This document shows positions 1 through 8,079 of a stretch of 64,000 bases of DNA, one piece after another (positions within the stretch are counted from its first letter, which is position 1; every line of letters begins with the position of its first letter). The notes beneath the pieces were generated by a model. The model was given only the letters and a program-made list of their open reading frames with translations. It did not search any database and was not told the DNA's origin. The DNA is from Amycolatopsis marina (GTDB taxonomy: Bacteria > Actinomycetota > Actinomycetes > Mycobacteriales > Pseudonocardiaceae), in the NCBI RefSeq assembly GCF_900111885.1, contig NZ_FOKG01000030.1, positions 1-64,000 on the forward strand, written 5' to 3'. The position numbers were made by a program, and so were the translations under genes.

Positions 1-343
1 GCTGGCGGATCGAAGAGTGTTTCCAGCAGGCCAAGAACGAAGCCGGACTGGATCACTACCAGGTCCGGTCCTGGCGGGCGTGGTACGCCCACATCACCCT
101 GTCGATGCTCGCCCACGCCTGGCTCGCCGTCGCCAAATCCCTTGCCATAAAAGGGGAATCGGTATCGCCGAACCAGACATGATCAGCTTTACACTACCGG
201 AGATCCGGCGCCTGCTCACCAAGCTGGTCCTGCGTGTCGCCGACGCCGCCGAACACATCTGGTCCTGGTCACGCTTCCGCCGCCGACGACAACACCAAGC
301 CCGCCTCAGCCACTACAAACGCCGCGGCTACCCACTTCCTTAA
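1..343 (+). pseudogene. IS701-family transposase, 3' end, frameshifted and cut by the window edge
   Basis: Two overlapping frames together read as the C-terminal part of an IS701-type DDE transposase. The first frame (from base 3, stop at 180-182) gives IEECFQQAKNEAGLDHYQVR and a WYAHITLSMLAHAWLAV stretch, the usual last conserved block. After a -1 shift near the run ATAAAAGGGG (about 149-158) the second frame continues to the stop at 341-343 with LPEIRRLLTKLV and a basic tail ending in HYKRRGYPLP, which is how intact family members end. A one-base insertion in the homopolymer, or a frameshift signal, explains the break. No canonical X XXY YYZ slippery heptamer is in frame, so decay or a sequence error is more likely. 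The 5' part lies outside the window. Confidence 0.8.
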
Positions 344-361
344 CTGCCGTTGCAGTACTAG
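342..361. repeat. Right terminal inverted repeat of the IS701-type element plus CTAG target site
   Basis: AACTGCCGTTGCAGTA directly follows the transposase end and is followed by CTAG (358-361). IS701-family elements are known to duplicate a 4 bp YTAR/CTAG target, so this is read as the right end and target duplication. The left end is outside the window and cannot be compared. Confidence 0.6.
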
Positions 362-375
362 GGGGACGAACGTCG

Positions 376-1716
376 ATGACCGACAAGACCATCAAGCACG
401 CGAACCCGGCGAAGTACAGCGCAGCGGTCAACGAGGCGCTGGCCGCGTTCGAGGCGGCGCTCACCGAGCGGTACGAGAAGGAAGCCCGCGAGAGTTTCCA
501 CATACCGTGGAACCCAGACCGGGAAAACCCGATGGTGGGAGCACCGTCCAGTCCTGACCAGGTCCTGCAGCGGATACCTCGCTGGGTGAAAGAGATCCGC
601 GCCGGCGTGGAAGCCGAGATTCCGGTTTACGAGACCCAGGACCTGGATGTTCTGGCGTCGGCATTCGATCAGTTGCACCGCGCCGCCCGCTTTCTCGGAA
701 ACGAGAAAGCGATCGGCATCCCCAGTGGTATTCCGGCCCACGTGAACAACATCAACGGGAACAGCACGTGGGCCGGGATTGCCGGCGAGGAGTTCCGACG
801 GAACTTCGGCCTGTCAACCCGTCCTACCATGGACAACCAGCGCGGTATAGCCGACAGTCTCATCAATCTGTATGCGGCTCGTGCGGTCACCATCGATTCC
901 GCTCGTCGGAACACGCTCCGCGCGATTCGAACGGCAGCGGGCAAACTGAGCCAGACGGTCAGTACCGACAACTCCGAGACCGAGCTGTGGCAGTGGACGG
1001 GGCTGAGCCTAGGCGCTGTCGTCGTTGGTATTCCCAATCCGACCGTTGGTGTCGTGTCGTCGGTGGCGGTCGTCGTCGGCAACGCATTTGACTTCTACCA
1101 GACCGACCTGGAATACGCCGACGACATTCACAGCATCGTGACAGGAGTCGAGGACAGTCTGAAGAAGGCAACGCAGGACGCCATCAACGCCGGATACGAC
1201 TGGTCCAACAAGGTCAAGGAACTCCAGCGTGAAATCGCGAAGACGGACAGCAAACTCCTGGAGTTGTTCGATTTGACCACAGCCGGCACCACGAGTCAGC
1301 CGACGGGCGGATACGCCGTCGAGGACATAGGTGAGATCGAAAAGCTCGCGCAACACTGCTTCACTGCCTCCGAGGAATACGAACAAGTGGTCTCGGCAGT
1401 GATCGCGACGGACGACGCGGACCCGCAGCTGCGGGGAATGGACGGCGCGGAGACCGCGGGCGACGTGGAACTGAAGGACACACGCGATGCGTTCGTCTCC
1501 TTCCTGCAGACCACGTGCGCGCGGTACTACGAGGCGGGCTGCCGACTCACCGACGCCGCCCGCGCGTACTTCGATATGGAGACAACGAACACAGAAATCC
1601 TGAATGCGCTGGCAGAACAACCGGACCTCAACGGAGCCGACCCGGACCGTGGCGGGACAGTGGAGCAACACGTCGGAGCAACGGACCGCAGGAACATCCA
1701 GGACCAGATGCTCTGA
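376..1716 (+). CDS. Large helical protein with WxG motif, possible ESX/type VII-linked protein
   Basis: A 446-residue protein with no signal peptide that I do not recognise as a named family. Residues about 130-145 read WAGIAGEEFRRNFG, like the WxG turn of WXG100 proteins. Around 215-245 is a Gly/Val-rich hydrophobic stretch. The C-terminal part has alternating helical heptads and a block (GCRLTDAARAYFDMETTNTEIL region, broken here as GCRLTDAARAYF then DMETTN) that resembles the end of EspC/DUF2580-like secreted proteins. The start ATG follows a GGGGGACGA ribosome site that touches the IS end at 361, so the original promoter has been replaced by the IS. No ESX core gene is in the window. Function as a type VII substrate is inference; a toxin scaffold or phage-derived protein is possible. 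Confidence 0.6.
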   Translation: MTDKTIKHANPAKYSAAVNEALAAFEAALTERYEKEARESFHIPWNPDRENPMVGAPSSPDQVLQRIPRWVKEIRAGVEAEIPVYETQDLDVLASAFDQLHRAARFLGNEKAIGIPSGIPAHVNNINGNSTWAGIAGEEFRRNFGLSTRPTMDNQRGIADSLINLYAARAVTIDSARRNTLRAIRTAAGKLSQTVSTDNSETELWQWTGLSLGAVVVGIPNPTVGVVSSVAVVVGNAFDFYQTDLEYADDIHSIVTGVEDSLKKATQDAINAGYDWSNKVKELQREIAKTDSKLLELFDLTTAGTTSQPTGGYAVEDIGEIEKLAQHCFTASEEYEQVVSAVIATDDADPQLRGMDGAETAGDVELKDTRDAFVSFLQTTCARYYEAGCRLTDAARAYFDMETTNTEILNALAEQPDLNGADPDRGGTVEQHVGATDRRNIQDQML

Positions 1717-1726
1717 GTGCCGGATG

Positions 1727-2374
1727 TCAGAACTCAAGCTCGGCGGAGCCGACCGCGAGCGCCACCGCCGCCGGATCGTGGGCGGCAGTGGCGTTGAGCA
1801 TGGCGACGAGCTGATCGACGAGCCAGTGCTCGAGTTCCACGTCCCGCGGAATGCCGTCCTGTAGCCAGGTGAGCAGCGCGCCCTCGACCACGGCCGTCCA
1901 GCAGCGCAGGGTCGCGAGCAGGAGCGGTGAGGGATCGGTTACCCCGGTTTCCGCCAGGATCACCTCGACCGCGCGGTTGCGGACCTGGTCGACGACGGCG
2001 TTGGTCTCCGAGGTCGCGACCACGGATCCGCTACGCAGCAACGCGATGTACCCGGCGCGGTACTCGCCCGCGACGTCGATCAACCCGCGCACAGCGGCTC
2101 TAAGGCGCTGCGTCGGTGTCCCCTCCTCGCGCAGGGCCAGGCGGTCGATCAACCCGTCGGTCACCGAGCGCAGCGCCGCGAGGTGCAACTCCCGGATACT
2201 GGAGAAGTACCGGTAGAACAAGGGCCTGGACACTTCCGCCCGCTTGACGACGTCATCCACCGAGACGTCCTCCGGCGGTCTGCTGCCGAAGAGTTCCAGC
2301 GCCGCCGCGATGAGGTCCTGCCTGCGCGCCTCCGGCGACATCCGGCGAGGTTTGCCCGCGCTGGCCTGGCTCAC
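1727..2374 (-). CDS. TetR-family transcriptional regulator
   Basis: A 215-residue one-component repressor. The N-terminal helix-turn-helix is seen in ARRQDLIAAALELF followed by SVDDVVKRAEVSRPLFYRYF; the rest is an all-helical ligand domain. I chose the GTG at 2374 because it overlaps the TGA of the upstream EphD-like gene as GTGA, which suggests translational coupling; an internal ATG at 2341 would give 204 residues. It is the second gene of a two-gene operon and probably senses a substrate or product of the upstream enzyme. The likely operator is the palindrome at 4126-4143 overlapping the start of that gene. Confidence 0.85.
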   Translation of the reverse strand: MSQASAGKPRRMSPEARRQDLIAAALELFGSRPPEDVSVDDVVKRAEVSRPLFYRYFSSIRELHLAALRSVTDGLIDRLALREEGTPTQRLRAAVRGLIDVAGEYRAGYIALLRSGSVVATSETNAVVDQVRNRAVEVILAETGVTDPSPLLLATLRCWTAVVEGALLTWLQDGIPRDVELEHWLVDQLVAMLNATAAHDPAAVALAVGSAELEF

Positions 2375-4125
2375 TTCGGTGTGGCATCCAGTTTCGCGGT
2401 GGCGCGCAGCACGCCTGGCGTCAGCCTGGACATCACCAGCGCCGCCTTGGCCTCCGGAGTGGACGGTTGGAGTGCGACGTCGCGTTCCACCGCGCGCAGA
2501 ATGTCCCTGGCCACCTTCTCCGGCCCGAACCCGCGTTTGGCGTACATGCTCGTGGCGGACCGCTGCCTGCGAACCTGTTCCGCGTCGTCGACACCGGCGA
2601 ATCGGGTGGTGCTGGTGATGTTGGTGTGCACGATTCCCGGGCAGACGGCGGTGACTCCGATGTTCTCCGCGGCCAACTCCGCGCGCAGGCACTCGCTCAG
2701 CATCAGCACGGCCGACTTCGTCGTGGCGTAGGCGGACAGGATCTTCGACGGCATGTAGGCGGCCGCGGAGGCGATGTTGACGATATGCCCGCCCTCGCCC
2801 CGTTCGACAAGTTGCTCCGCGAAGGCCCTGCACCCGTGGATCACACCCCAGAGGTTCACGTCGATGACGCGCTGCCAGTCCTCCTCGCTCGTGTCCAGGA
2901 AGGGCCCGGAAACCCCGATGCCCGCGTTGTTCACCACGACGTCGGGAATTCCGTGTTGCGCACGTACGCGGACCGCGAACTCGCGAACGGCCTTTCCGTC
3001 CGCGGCGTCCACCTTGTAATGGGCGGCGGCGACGCCGTGCTCGCGGGCCATCGTGGCGGTCTCGGCGGCCGAATCACCGTTCAGGTCGGTGACCACGATG
3101 TCGGCCCCCTGTGCGGCGAAGGCCAGTGCCGTGGCCCTGCCGATCCCGCTGCCGCCACCGGTGACCACCACCAGCCTGCCGGGAAAGCGCAGGTCCTTCC
3201 CGTCGCCGCCGGCGACCCTGGTTCGGCGCAGTGCGCGTGCCTGACGCCCGTGCTCCACATATTCGACCAGTTCCGTCGTGGCCCTGGCGACCATCTCGGG
3301 CCGGGAGCGCGTGACCCAGTGTCCTCCGGCGACCGGGCGGACCCGCAGGTCCGGCACCCAGCGCTGAATCTCCGTCTGCAGCGGTGTCGTGACGAAGCCG
3401 TCGCCGGTCGGCGCGAGCACCTGTACCGGAATGTCGGCGGTCCGGGGCATCGGCCTGGTCAGCCGGGGCAGCATGTTCGCGCGGTAGAGCTTCAGTCCGT
3501 GCATACCGTCACTGGTGTCCGCATTGGACTCGGCGGGCTCCAGTCGCGCGATGATCCTGCGCATTACACCCGTTCGCCACAACAACTCCGGCAGGAGTGG
3601 CAACTGGAAGAAGGCGATGTAGCCGGAGTGCAGGAACTGGGTGATCCCGTTGCGCAGGGCCCTCGGGCTGGGGCGCAGTTGGGCGCGGAACCACGCGCCG
3701 GCATGGTCGAGGCTCGGCCCGGACATCGAGGTGTACGACGCGATCCGCCCGCGCATCCGCTCGCCGGTCACCGCGTGCCAAGCCTGGATTGAGCCCCAGT
3801 CGTGGGCGAGCAGATGCACCGGCCGGTCCGGACTGACCGCGTCGGCGACCTCGGCGAGGTCATCGGCGAGCTGGTCGAGCCGGTAGGCGGAGCGCTCGCG
3901 CGGCTTGTCCGACGCACCCGCGCCGCGCACGTCGTAGGTCACGACCCGGAACTTCTGCCGCAGCCCGGCGATCACGCCGTCCCACATCGAACTGTTGTCC
4001 GGATAACCGTGCACGCACAACACGACCGGCTTGTCCGCTGCCCCGCATGTGCGCACCGACAGGCGCACACCATCACTAGCCGTCACCCAGCTCTGCGTCC
4101 GCTCCTCGGTAGCCACGACTGCCAT
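2371..4125 (-). CDS. ephD: EphD-like bifunctional alpha/beta hydrolase (epoxide hydrolase) - SDR fusion
   Basis: A 584-residue two-domain enzyme. Residues 1-290 are an epoxide-hydrolase-type alpha/beta hydrolase with HGYPD at 39-43 (oxyanion loop) and AHDWGS with candidate nucleophile D109. Residues 312-584 are a classical short-chain dehydrogenase with TGGGSGIG at 322-329, NNAG at about 399-402, and catalytic S453, Y466 and K470 (YATTK). M. tuberculosis EphD (Rv2214c) has the same fusion and length and acts on epoxy groups in mycolic-acid metabolism; transfer of that role is inference. The ATG at 4125 is preferred over an upstream in-frame TTG at 4134 that lies inside the operator palindrome. 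No strong ribosome site is visible, so the mRNA may be nearly leaderless. Confidence 0.85.
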   Translation of the reverse strand: MAVVATEERTQSWVTASDGVRLSVRTCGAADKPVVLCVHGYPDNSSMWDGVIAGLRQKFRVVTYDVRGAGASDKPRERSAYRLDQLADDLAEVADAVSPDRPVHLLAHDWGSIQAWHAVTGERMRGRIASYTSMSGPSLDHAGAWFRAQLRPSPRALRNGITQFLHSGYIAFFQLPLLPELLWRTGVMRRIIARLEPAESNADTSDGMHGLKLYRANMLPRLTRPMPRTADIPVQVLAPTGDGFVTTPLQTEIQRWVPDLRVRPVAGGHWVTRSRPEMVARATTELVEYVEHGRQARALRRTRVAGGDGKDLRFPGRLVVVTGGGSGIGRATALAFAAQGADIVVTDLNGDSAAETATMAREHGVAAAHYKVDAADGKAVREFAVRVRAQHGIPDVVVNNAGIGVSGPFLDTSEEDWQRVIDVNLWGVIHGCRAFAEQLVERGEGGHIVNIASAAAYMPSKILSAYATTKSAVLMLSECLRAELAAENIGVTAVCPGIVHTNITSTTRFAGVDDAEQVRRQRSATSMYAKRGFGPEKVARDILRAVERDVALQPSTPEAKAALVMSRLTPGVLRATAKLDATPK

Positions 4126-4143
4126 GTTAGACAATCTGTCAAC
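4126..4143. promoter_or_regulatory. Probable TetR operator in front of ephD
   Basis: GTTAGACAATCTGTCAAC is a near-perfect palindrome (GTT-GACA arms around ATC, one extra base on the left). It abuts the ephD start codon, the usual position for a repressor encoded in the same operon. Confidence 0.55.
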
Positions 4144-4152
4144 AAGCGCCGA

Positions 4153-4305
4153 GGGTTATTCACAAGTCATTCGCTGTGGCAGGCTTCTTGGCCGCAGTAG
4201 GAGGGCCCCGCTGTGGCAGGCTTCTTGGCCACAGTAGGGGCGGCTCGCGACGAGTGACTGCAGGTGAGATGCGAGATCGAAGTGGGGGTCCGTTGTGAAT
4301 AGCCC
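4153..4305. mobile_element. MITE-like repeat, copy A (153 bp)
   Basis: Ends are GGGTTATTCACAA (4153-4165) and TTGTGAATAGCCC (4293-4305), inverted with one mismatch and flanked by GA on each side. The interior shares blocks with copy B at 31972-32113: GCTGTGGCA-GCTT, GCAGTAGGGGCGG, TCGCGACGA and GGTGAG. Copy A carries two tandem copies of a hairpin module (CTGTGGC, 10-base loop, GCCACAG or GCCGCAG) where copy B has one. It has no coding capacity. A 13 bp direct repeat TGTCAACAAGCGC lies close outside both ends (4137-4149 and 4310-4322). Confidence 0.7.
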
Positions 4306-4401
4306 GACTTGTCAACAAGCGCTGTCCACCGTTCGACGGACAGCCGGGTTCAACGGTCCGGACGTCCCGCGACAGGGTGCTCGCACAGCAGCATCGACCC
4401 C

Positions 4402-5241
4402 ATGACCACAGCGGTGCAGGTGCGTGGATTACGCAAGGAGTACCCGGGGCGCGTCGCCGTCGCGGGAATCGATCTCGATATCGAGGGCGGGGAGATCTTC
4501 GCCCTGCTCGGGCCGAACGGAGCGGGGAAGACGACCACGGTCGAGATCCTGGAAGGACACCGCAGGCGCGATGCCGGGGAGATCCAGGTGCTCGGCACGG
4601 ACCCGGCGCATGCGGGGCAGCGCTGGCGGGCGCGGATCGGCATCGTGCTGCAGACCGCGACGGACGCGGCGGAGCTGACGGTCGCGGAGAGCGTGCGGCA
4701 TTTCGCCGGCTACTACCCCACCCCGCGGGACCCGGACGAGGTCATCGACCGGGTCGGCCTCACGGCGCGGGCCAAGGCCCGGGTTCGCACGTTGTCCGGC
4801 GGGCAGCGGCGCAGGCTGGACGTCGCACTCGGGATCGTCGGTGATCCGGAACTGCTGTTCCTGGACGAACCGACGACCGGATTCGACCCGGAGGCCCGCA
4901 GGCAGTTCTGGGCGCTGATCCGGCTGCTCGCCGCCGACGGCACGACGATCCTGCTCACCACGCACTACCTGGACGAGGCGGAAGCCCTCGCCGACAGGGT
5001 CGCGGTGATCGCGGACGGTTCGGTCGTCGCGCAGGGCACACCCGCGACGATCGGCGGCCGGGACCGCGCGCTCGCGACGGTGCGCTGGCGGGAACAGGGC
5101 GCTGTGCTGGAACGCAGGACGAGCACGCCCACGGAGCTGATCCGCGAGCTCTCCCGCACGGGTGGAGAGCTCGCGGATCTCATCGTCCTGCGCCCCAGCC
5201 TGGAGGACACCTACCTCGACCTGATCGGCGGACGGCCATGA
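4402..5241 (+). CDS. ABC-2-type exporter, ATP-binding subunit
   Basis: A 279-residue ATPase of the drug/antibiotic-export class (DrrA/CcmA-like). Visible are Walker A GPNGAGKT (37-44), the signature LSGGQ (131-135), Walker B ending LDEP (D155, E156) and the switch region TTHYLDEAE. It pairs with the permease that starts at 5238 inside its stop codon. I chose the ATG at 4402, since the 31 extra upstream codons carry no family similarity. Substrate is unknown. The histidine kinase and response regulator that follow in the same tight operon suggest that the exporter is controlled by, or reports to, that system. Confidence 0.92.
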   Translation: MTTAVQVRGLRKEYPGRVAVAGIDLDIEGGEIFALLGPNGAGKTTTVEILEGHRRRDAGEIQVLGTDPAHAGQRWRARIGIVLQTATDAAELTVAESVRHFAGYYPTPRDPDEVIDRVGLTARAKARVRTLSGGQRRRLDVALGIVGDPELLFLDEPTTGFDPEARRQFWALIRLLAADGTTILLTTHYLDEAEALADRVAVIADGSVVAQGTPATIGGRDRALATVRWREQGAVLERRTSTPTELIRELSRTGGELADLIVLRPSLEDTYLDLIGGRP

Positions 5242-6068
5242 CCACACTTCGACCCGCACCCACCGTCAGCGCTCCCGGCACCGTCCGCATCGGACTCGCG
5301 CGGGGTGGCGTCGAGCTGCGGCAGTTCTTCCGGCAGAAGGAGCACGTGGTCTTCACGTTCTCGCTGCCCGCGATCCTCATGGTGCTGCTCGGATCGATCT
5401 TCGACGAGACCTACGCGGGCACGGGCGTCGGCGCGAGCCAGGTCCTTGCGGCGGGGATGATCGGGGCAGGCATCGTGTCGACGTCGTTCGTCAGCATGGG
5501 CGTCGGCGTGGCGATGGACCGCGAGGACGGGACACTCAAACGGCTGCGCGGCACGCCGATGCCCGCGGCGGCCTACTTCGTGGGCAAGGTCGTCCTGGTC
5601 GCGGTCTCCAGCCTGGCGCAGATGATCCTGATGGTCACGGTGGCCATGCTGCTGTTCGATCTGTCGCTGCCCACCGCACTCAACGACTGGCTGACACTGG
5701 CGTGGGTCTTCGCGCTCGGCTGCATCAGCTGTGCGCTGCTCGGCACCGCGGCCAGCGCGATGGCGCGGTCGGTGAACGGGGCCTCTGCGGGAATGAACAT
5801 CGTGCAGGTCACGTTGCAGTTCATCTCCGGTGTGTTCGTCACTCCCATCACATCCCTGCCGATCGTTATGGTCACGGTGTCGTCGTTCTTTCCGGTCAAG
5901 TGGATCTGCCAGGGCTTCCGCTCGGTGTTCCTGCCCGATTCCATGACCGCCTACGAAATGGCAGGGGAATGGGAACTGGGAATGGTCGCGCTGGTGCTGG
6001 GCGTGTGGTGCGTCCTGGGTCTGCTGCTGTGCCAGGCGACCTTCCGCTGGACGAACCGCGCGGAATGA
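5238..6068 (+). CDS. ABC-2-type exporter, membrane permease
   Basis: A 276-residue integral membrane protein with six predicted helices typical of ABC-2 permeases, for instance at about 32-55, 68-90, 113-140, 150-175, 180-205 and 245-265. The motif DREDGTLKRLRGTPM is the usual cytoplasmic loop of this class. Its ATG overlaps the ATPase stop as ATGA, and its own stop overlaps the kinase start, so the exporter and its regulators are one transcription unit. It forms the channel for the substrate moved by the 4402-5241 ATPase. Confidence 0.92.
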   Translation: MTTLRPAPTVSAPGTVRIGLARGGVELRQFFRQKEHVVFTFSLPAILMVLLGSIFDETYAGTGVGASQVLAAGMIGAGIVSTSFVSMGVGVAMDREDGTLKRLRGTPMPAAAYFVGKVVLVAVSSLAQMILMVTVAMLLFDLSLPTALNDWLTLAWVFALGCISCALLGTAASAMARSVNGASAGMNIVQVTLQFISGVFVTPITSLPIVMVTVSSFFPVKWICQGFRSVFLPDSMTAYEMAGEWELGMVALVLGVWCVLGLLLCQATFRWTNRAE

Positions 6069-7240
6069 GCGCACCAGAGCCGTTCGGGTTGCGGTCGCTG
6101 CCGAAGTGGGACCTGTTCTACGCCTTCACGCTGCTCGCCACCGCGACGATCGTGCTGACCAGTGGCGCTGATCCACTCGGCAGGGACCTGACCAGCTGTG
6201 GCCTGCTGCTGTTCGCCGCGGTCTGGTACTGGATCTTCGGACGCTCGCTGGCCGCGGCAGGCACCGCGGCGGGACGGCGCCGAGCCGTGTTCGTAGCGGT
6301 CCTGCTGGCACTGTTCGTCTCGGCGATGGTGATCGACGGTCCGGCGGCCTGGTACAGCCCGGCTGTCATCGCCCAGTTGTTCTGGACGTTGCCGATGACC
6401 TTCGCGGTGCCGACGGTCGTCCTGATCGCGTTCACCCCCACGGCGATCTCCGCGATGGAGGCACCCGACCGGATCGAGGCGCTGCGCCAGGCGGTCCCCG
6501 CGGGCCTGATCTTCTGCGGACTGTCCCTGCTGATCGGCCACTTCATCTCCCGGATGGCCACGCAGAGCGAGGCGCAGGCCGAGCTGATCGAACGGCTGGA
6601 GGCCAGCAGGGCAGAGGTCGCCCAGCTTTCCCACGCGGCGGGCACCTCGGCCGAGCGGGAGCGGCTGGCCAGGGAGATCCACGACACCCTGGCGCAGGGG
6701 TTCACCAGCATCGTGACGCTGGTGCAGGCGGTGGAGTCCGAATGGGACAGCGCACCACCCGCCGCGCGACGGCACCTCGAACTGGCCCTGCGGACAGCGC
6801 GGGAGAACCTGGCCGAGGCGCGGGCGATGGTGGCGGCGCTGTCTCCCTCCGCATTGGACGACGGCTCGCTCGAAGATGCGGTGCGGCGGCAGGCGGAACG
6901 ACTGGGCGAGGTCACGCCGATCAGGGTGGTGTGCGAGATCCAGCCGTTCGAGACGCGGCCCAGCACGGCCGCGTCGGTGGTGCTGCTGCGCGGCGCGCAG
7001 GAGGCACTGCACAACGTGCGGCGGCACTCCGGCGCCACGGTGGTCATCGTTCTGTTGTCCGTCGCGGAGGACTTCGTCCGGCTCAGCGTGCGGGACAACG
7101 GAACCGGGTTCGATCAGCAGCACGTCAGCGGTGGTTACGGAATCGCCGGAATGCGCGCACGGGCCGAGCAGGTCGGCGGACGGCTGGAAATCCACAGTGG
7201 AAAGTCGGGCACCATGGTCGAACTGGAGGTGCCGCTGTGA
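6065..7240 (+). CDS. NarL-type sensor histidine kinase (HisKA_3)
   Basis: A 391-residue membrane kinase. About five or six hydrophobic helices fill residues 15-165, with no large extracellular sensor, so it probably senses the membrane or its partner transporter. A short coiled coil (170-195) leads to the dimerisation domain with phospho-acceptor H206 in REIHDTLAQG. The ATPase domain shows the N box at N317 (EALHNVRRHS) and DNGTGF at 344-349. Start ATG 6065 overlaps the permease stop. The arrangement exporter-kinase-regulator resembles DesK- and LiaS-like modules that respond to membrane or antibiotic stress; the signal here is unknown. Confidence 0.93.
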   Translation: MSAPEPFGLRSLPKWDLFYAFTLLATATIVLTSGADPLGRDLTSCGLLLFAAVWYWIFGRSLAAAGTAAGRRRAVFVAVLLALFVSAMVIDGPAAWYSPAVIAQLFWTLPMTFAVPTVVLIAFTPTAISAMEAPDRIEALRQAVPAGLIFCGLSLLIGHFISRMATQSEAQAELIERLEASRAEVAQLSHAAGTSAERERLAREIHDTLAQGFTSIVTLVQAVESEWDSAPPAARRHLELALRTARENLAEARAMVAALSPSALDDGSLEDAVRRQAERLGEVTPIRVVCEIQPFETRPSTAASVVLLRGAQEALHNVRRHSGATVVIVLLSVAEDFVRLSVRDNGTGFDQQHVSGGYGIAGMRARAEQVGGRLEIHSGKSGTMVELEVPL

Positions 7241-7845
7241 TCCGCATCGTGCTCGTGGACGACCATCCCGTGGTGCGGGAAGGACTGCGCGGGATGCTCG
7301 AGTCCGAACCGGACTTCAGCGTGGTCGGCGAGGCGGGCTCCGGGGAGGAAGCGCTCGTGCTCGTGCCTGCCGAGCGACCGGACGTCGTGCTGATGGACCT
7401 GCGCATGCCGGGGCTGGACGGTGTGGGAGCCATCCGGCGGTTGCCGGGGCAGCGCATCGTCGTGCTCACCACCTACGAGACCGACACCGACATCCTGCGG
7501 GCCGTGGAGGCAGGGGCCACGGGGTACCTGCTCAAGGACACGTCCCGAGCGCAGCTCGCCGAGGCCATCCGGGCTGCCGCGCGCGGGGAGACGGTGCTCG
7601 CACCCTCCGTCGCGGGCAGGCTGGTGCACCGGGTGCGCACTCCCGCTCCGCCACAGCTGTCCGCACGCGAGGTCGAGGTTCTGCGGCTGGTCGCCGACGG
7701 CAGCACCAACGCGGAGATCGGCAGGGCGCTGCACATCAGCGAGGCCACGGTGAAGACCCATCTGCTGCGGACCTTCAGCAAGCTCGACGTCTCCGACCGC
7801 ACGGCCGCCGTCACCACCGCCATGAAGCACGGTCTACTCACCTAA
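7237..7845 (+). CDS. NarL/FixJ-type response regulator
   Basis: A 202-residue regulator with a receiver domain (DDH at 8-10, phospho-acceptor D54, K100) and a LuxR-type helix-turn-helix at about 135-195 (LSAREVEVLRLVADG then EATVKTHLLR). The GTG start at 7237 overlaps the kinase stop as GTGA. It is the cognate partner of the upstream kinase and probably activates this operon. The gene is followed within 3 bases by the first of three palindromic repeats that likely end the transcript. Confidence 0.93.
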   Translation: MIRIVLVDDHPVVREGLRGMLESEPDFSVVGEAGSGEEALVLVPAERPDVVLMDLRMPGLDGVGAIRRLPGQRIVVLTTYETDTDILRAVEAGATGYLLKDTSRAQLAEAIRAAARGETVLAPSVAGRLVHRVRTPAPPQLSAREVEVLRLVADGSTNAEIGRALHISEATVKTHLLRTFSKLDVSDRTAAVTTAMKHGLLT

Positions 7846-7847
7846 CC

Positions 7848-7871
7848 TCGCACTTTCCCGGGAAAGTGCGA
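7848..7871. repeat. Palindromic repeat, copy 1 (first of doublet)
   Basis: Perfect 24 bp palindrome with arms TCGCACTTTCCC and GGGAAAGTGCGA, 3 bases after the response-regulator stop codon. It can form a long GC-rich stem but lacks a T tract. Part of the family described in the findings; probably a terminator or protein site. Confidence 0.9.
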
Positions 7872-7889
7872 TAGGTGCACGCGCAAGTA

Positions 7890-7913
7890 CCGCACTTTCC
7901 CGGGAAAGTGCGG
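7890..7913. repeat. Palindromic repeat, copy 2 (second of doublet)
   Basis: Perfect 24 bp palindrome, arms CCGCACTTTCCC and GGGAAAGTGCGG, followed by GTTTTGG. The 18-base spacer from copy 1 (ATAGGTGCACGCGCAAGTAC region) is shared with the doublet at 60432-60498. Confidence 0.9.
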
Positions 7914-7940
7914 GTTTTGGGGGCCCGGACCTGCACCTGA

Positions 7941-7966
7941 CTCGCACTTTCCCGGGAAAGTGCGAG
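7941..7966. repeat. Palindromic repeat, copy 3
   Basis: Perfect 26 bp palindrome, arms CTCGCACTTTCCC and GGGAAAGTGCGAG. Third copy in 120 bp between the response regulator and the lactate permease. Confidence 0.9.
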
Positions 7967-7985
7967 GGGCGGTTGGGGGTTGACG

Positions 7986-8044
7986 GTGACGGCGGTCACT
8001 GAGAACCTTTGCCGGTCTAACGACATCACGGAAGTGACATTCCG
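7986..8044. promoter_or_regulatory. Two inverted repeats upstream of the lactate permease
   Basis: GTGACGGCGGTCAC (7986-7999) is identical to the core of a palindrome before the acyl-CoA ligase at 43403-43416. CGGAAGTGACATTCCG (8029-8044) is a second inverted repeat with CGGAA/TTCCG arms. Both sit 36-95 bases before the permease start, where a carbon-source regulator would bind. Operator function is inference. Confidence 0.4.
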
Positions 8045-8079
8045 CGATGCGGAAGGCTTGGCCGAAGGGTGGTTCGGGT

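Noticed and set aside
149..158. Programmed -1 frameshift in the transposase
   Set aside because: The run is not a standard X XXY YYZ heptamer in frame and no downstream stimulatory structure is evident; kept only as a minor option.
4031..4237. ORFs with repeated LWQASWPQ peptides
   Set aside because: The repeat comes from the duplicated hairpin module of MITE copy A, not from a protein.
7848..7966. CRISPR array from three regularly placed repeats
   Set aside because: Repeats are full palindromes with unequal short spacers (18 and 27 bases) and there are no cas genes.
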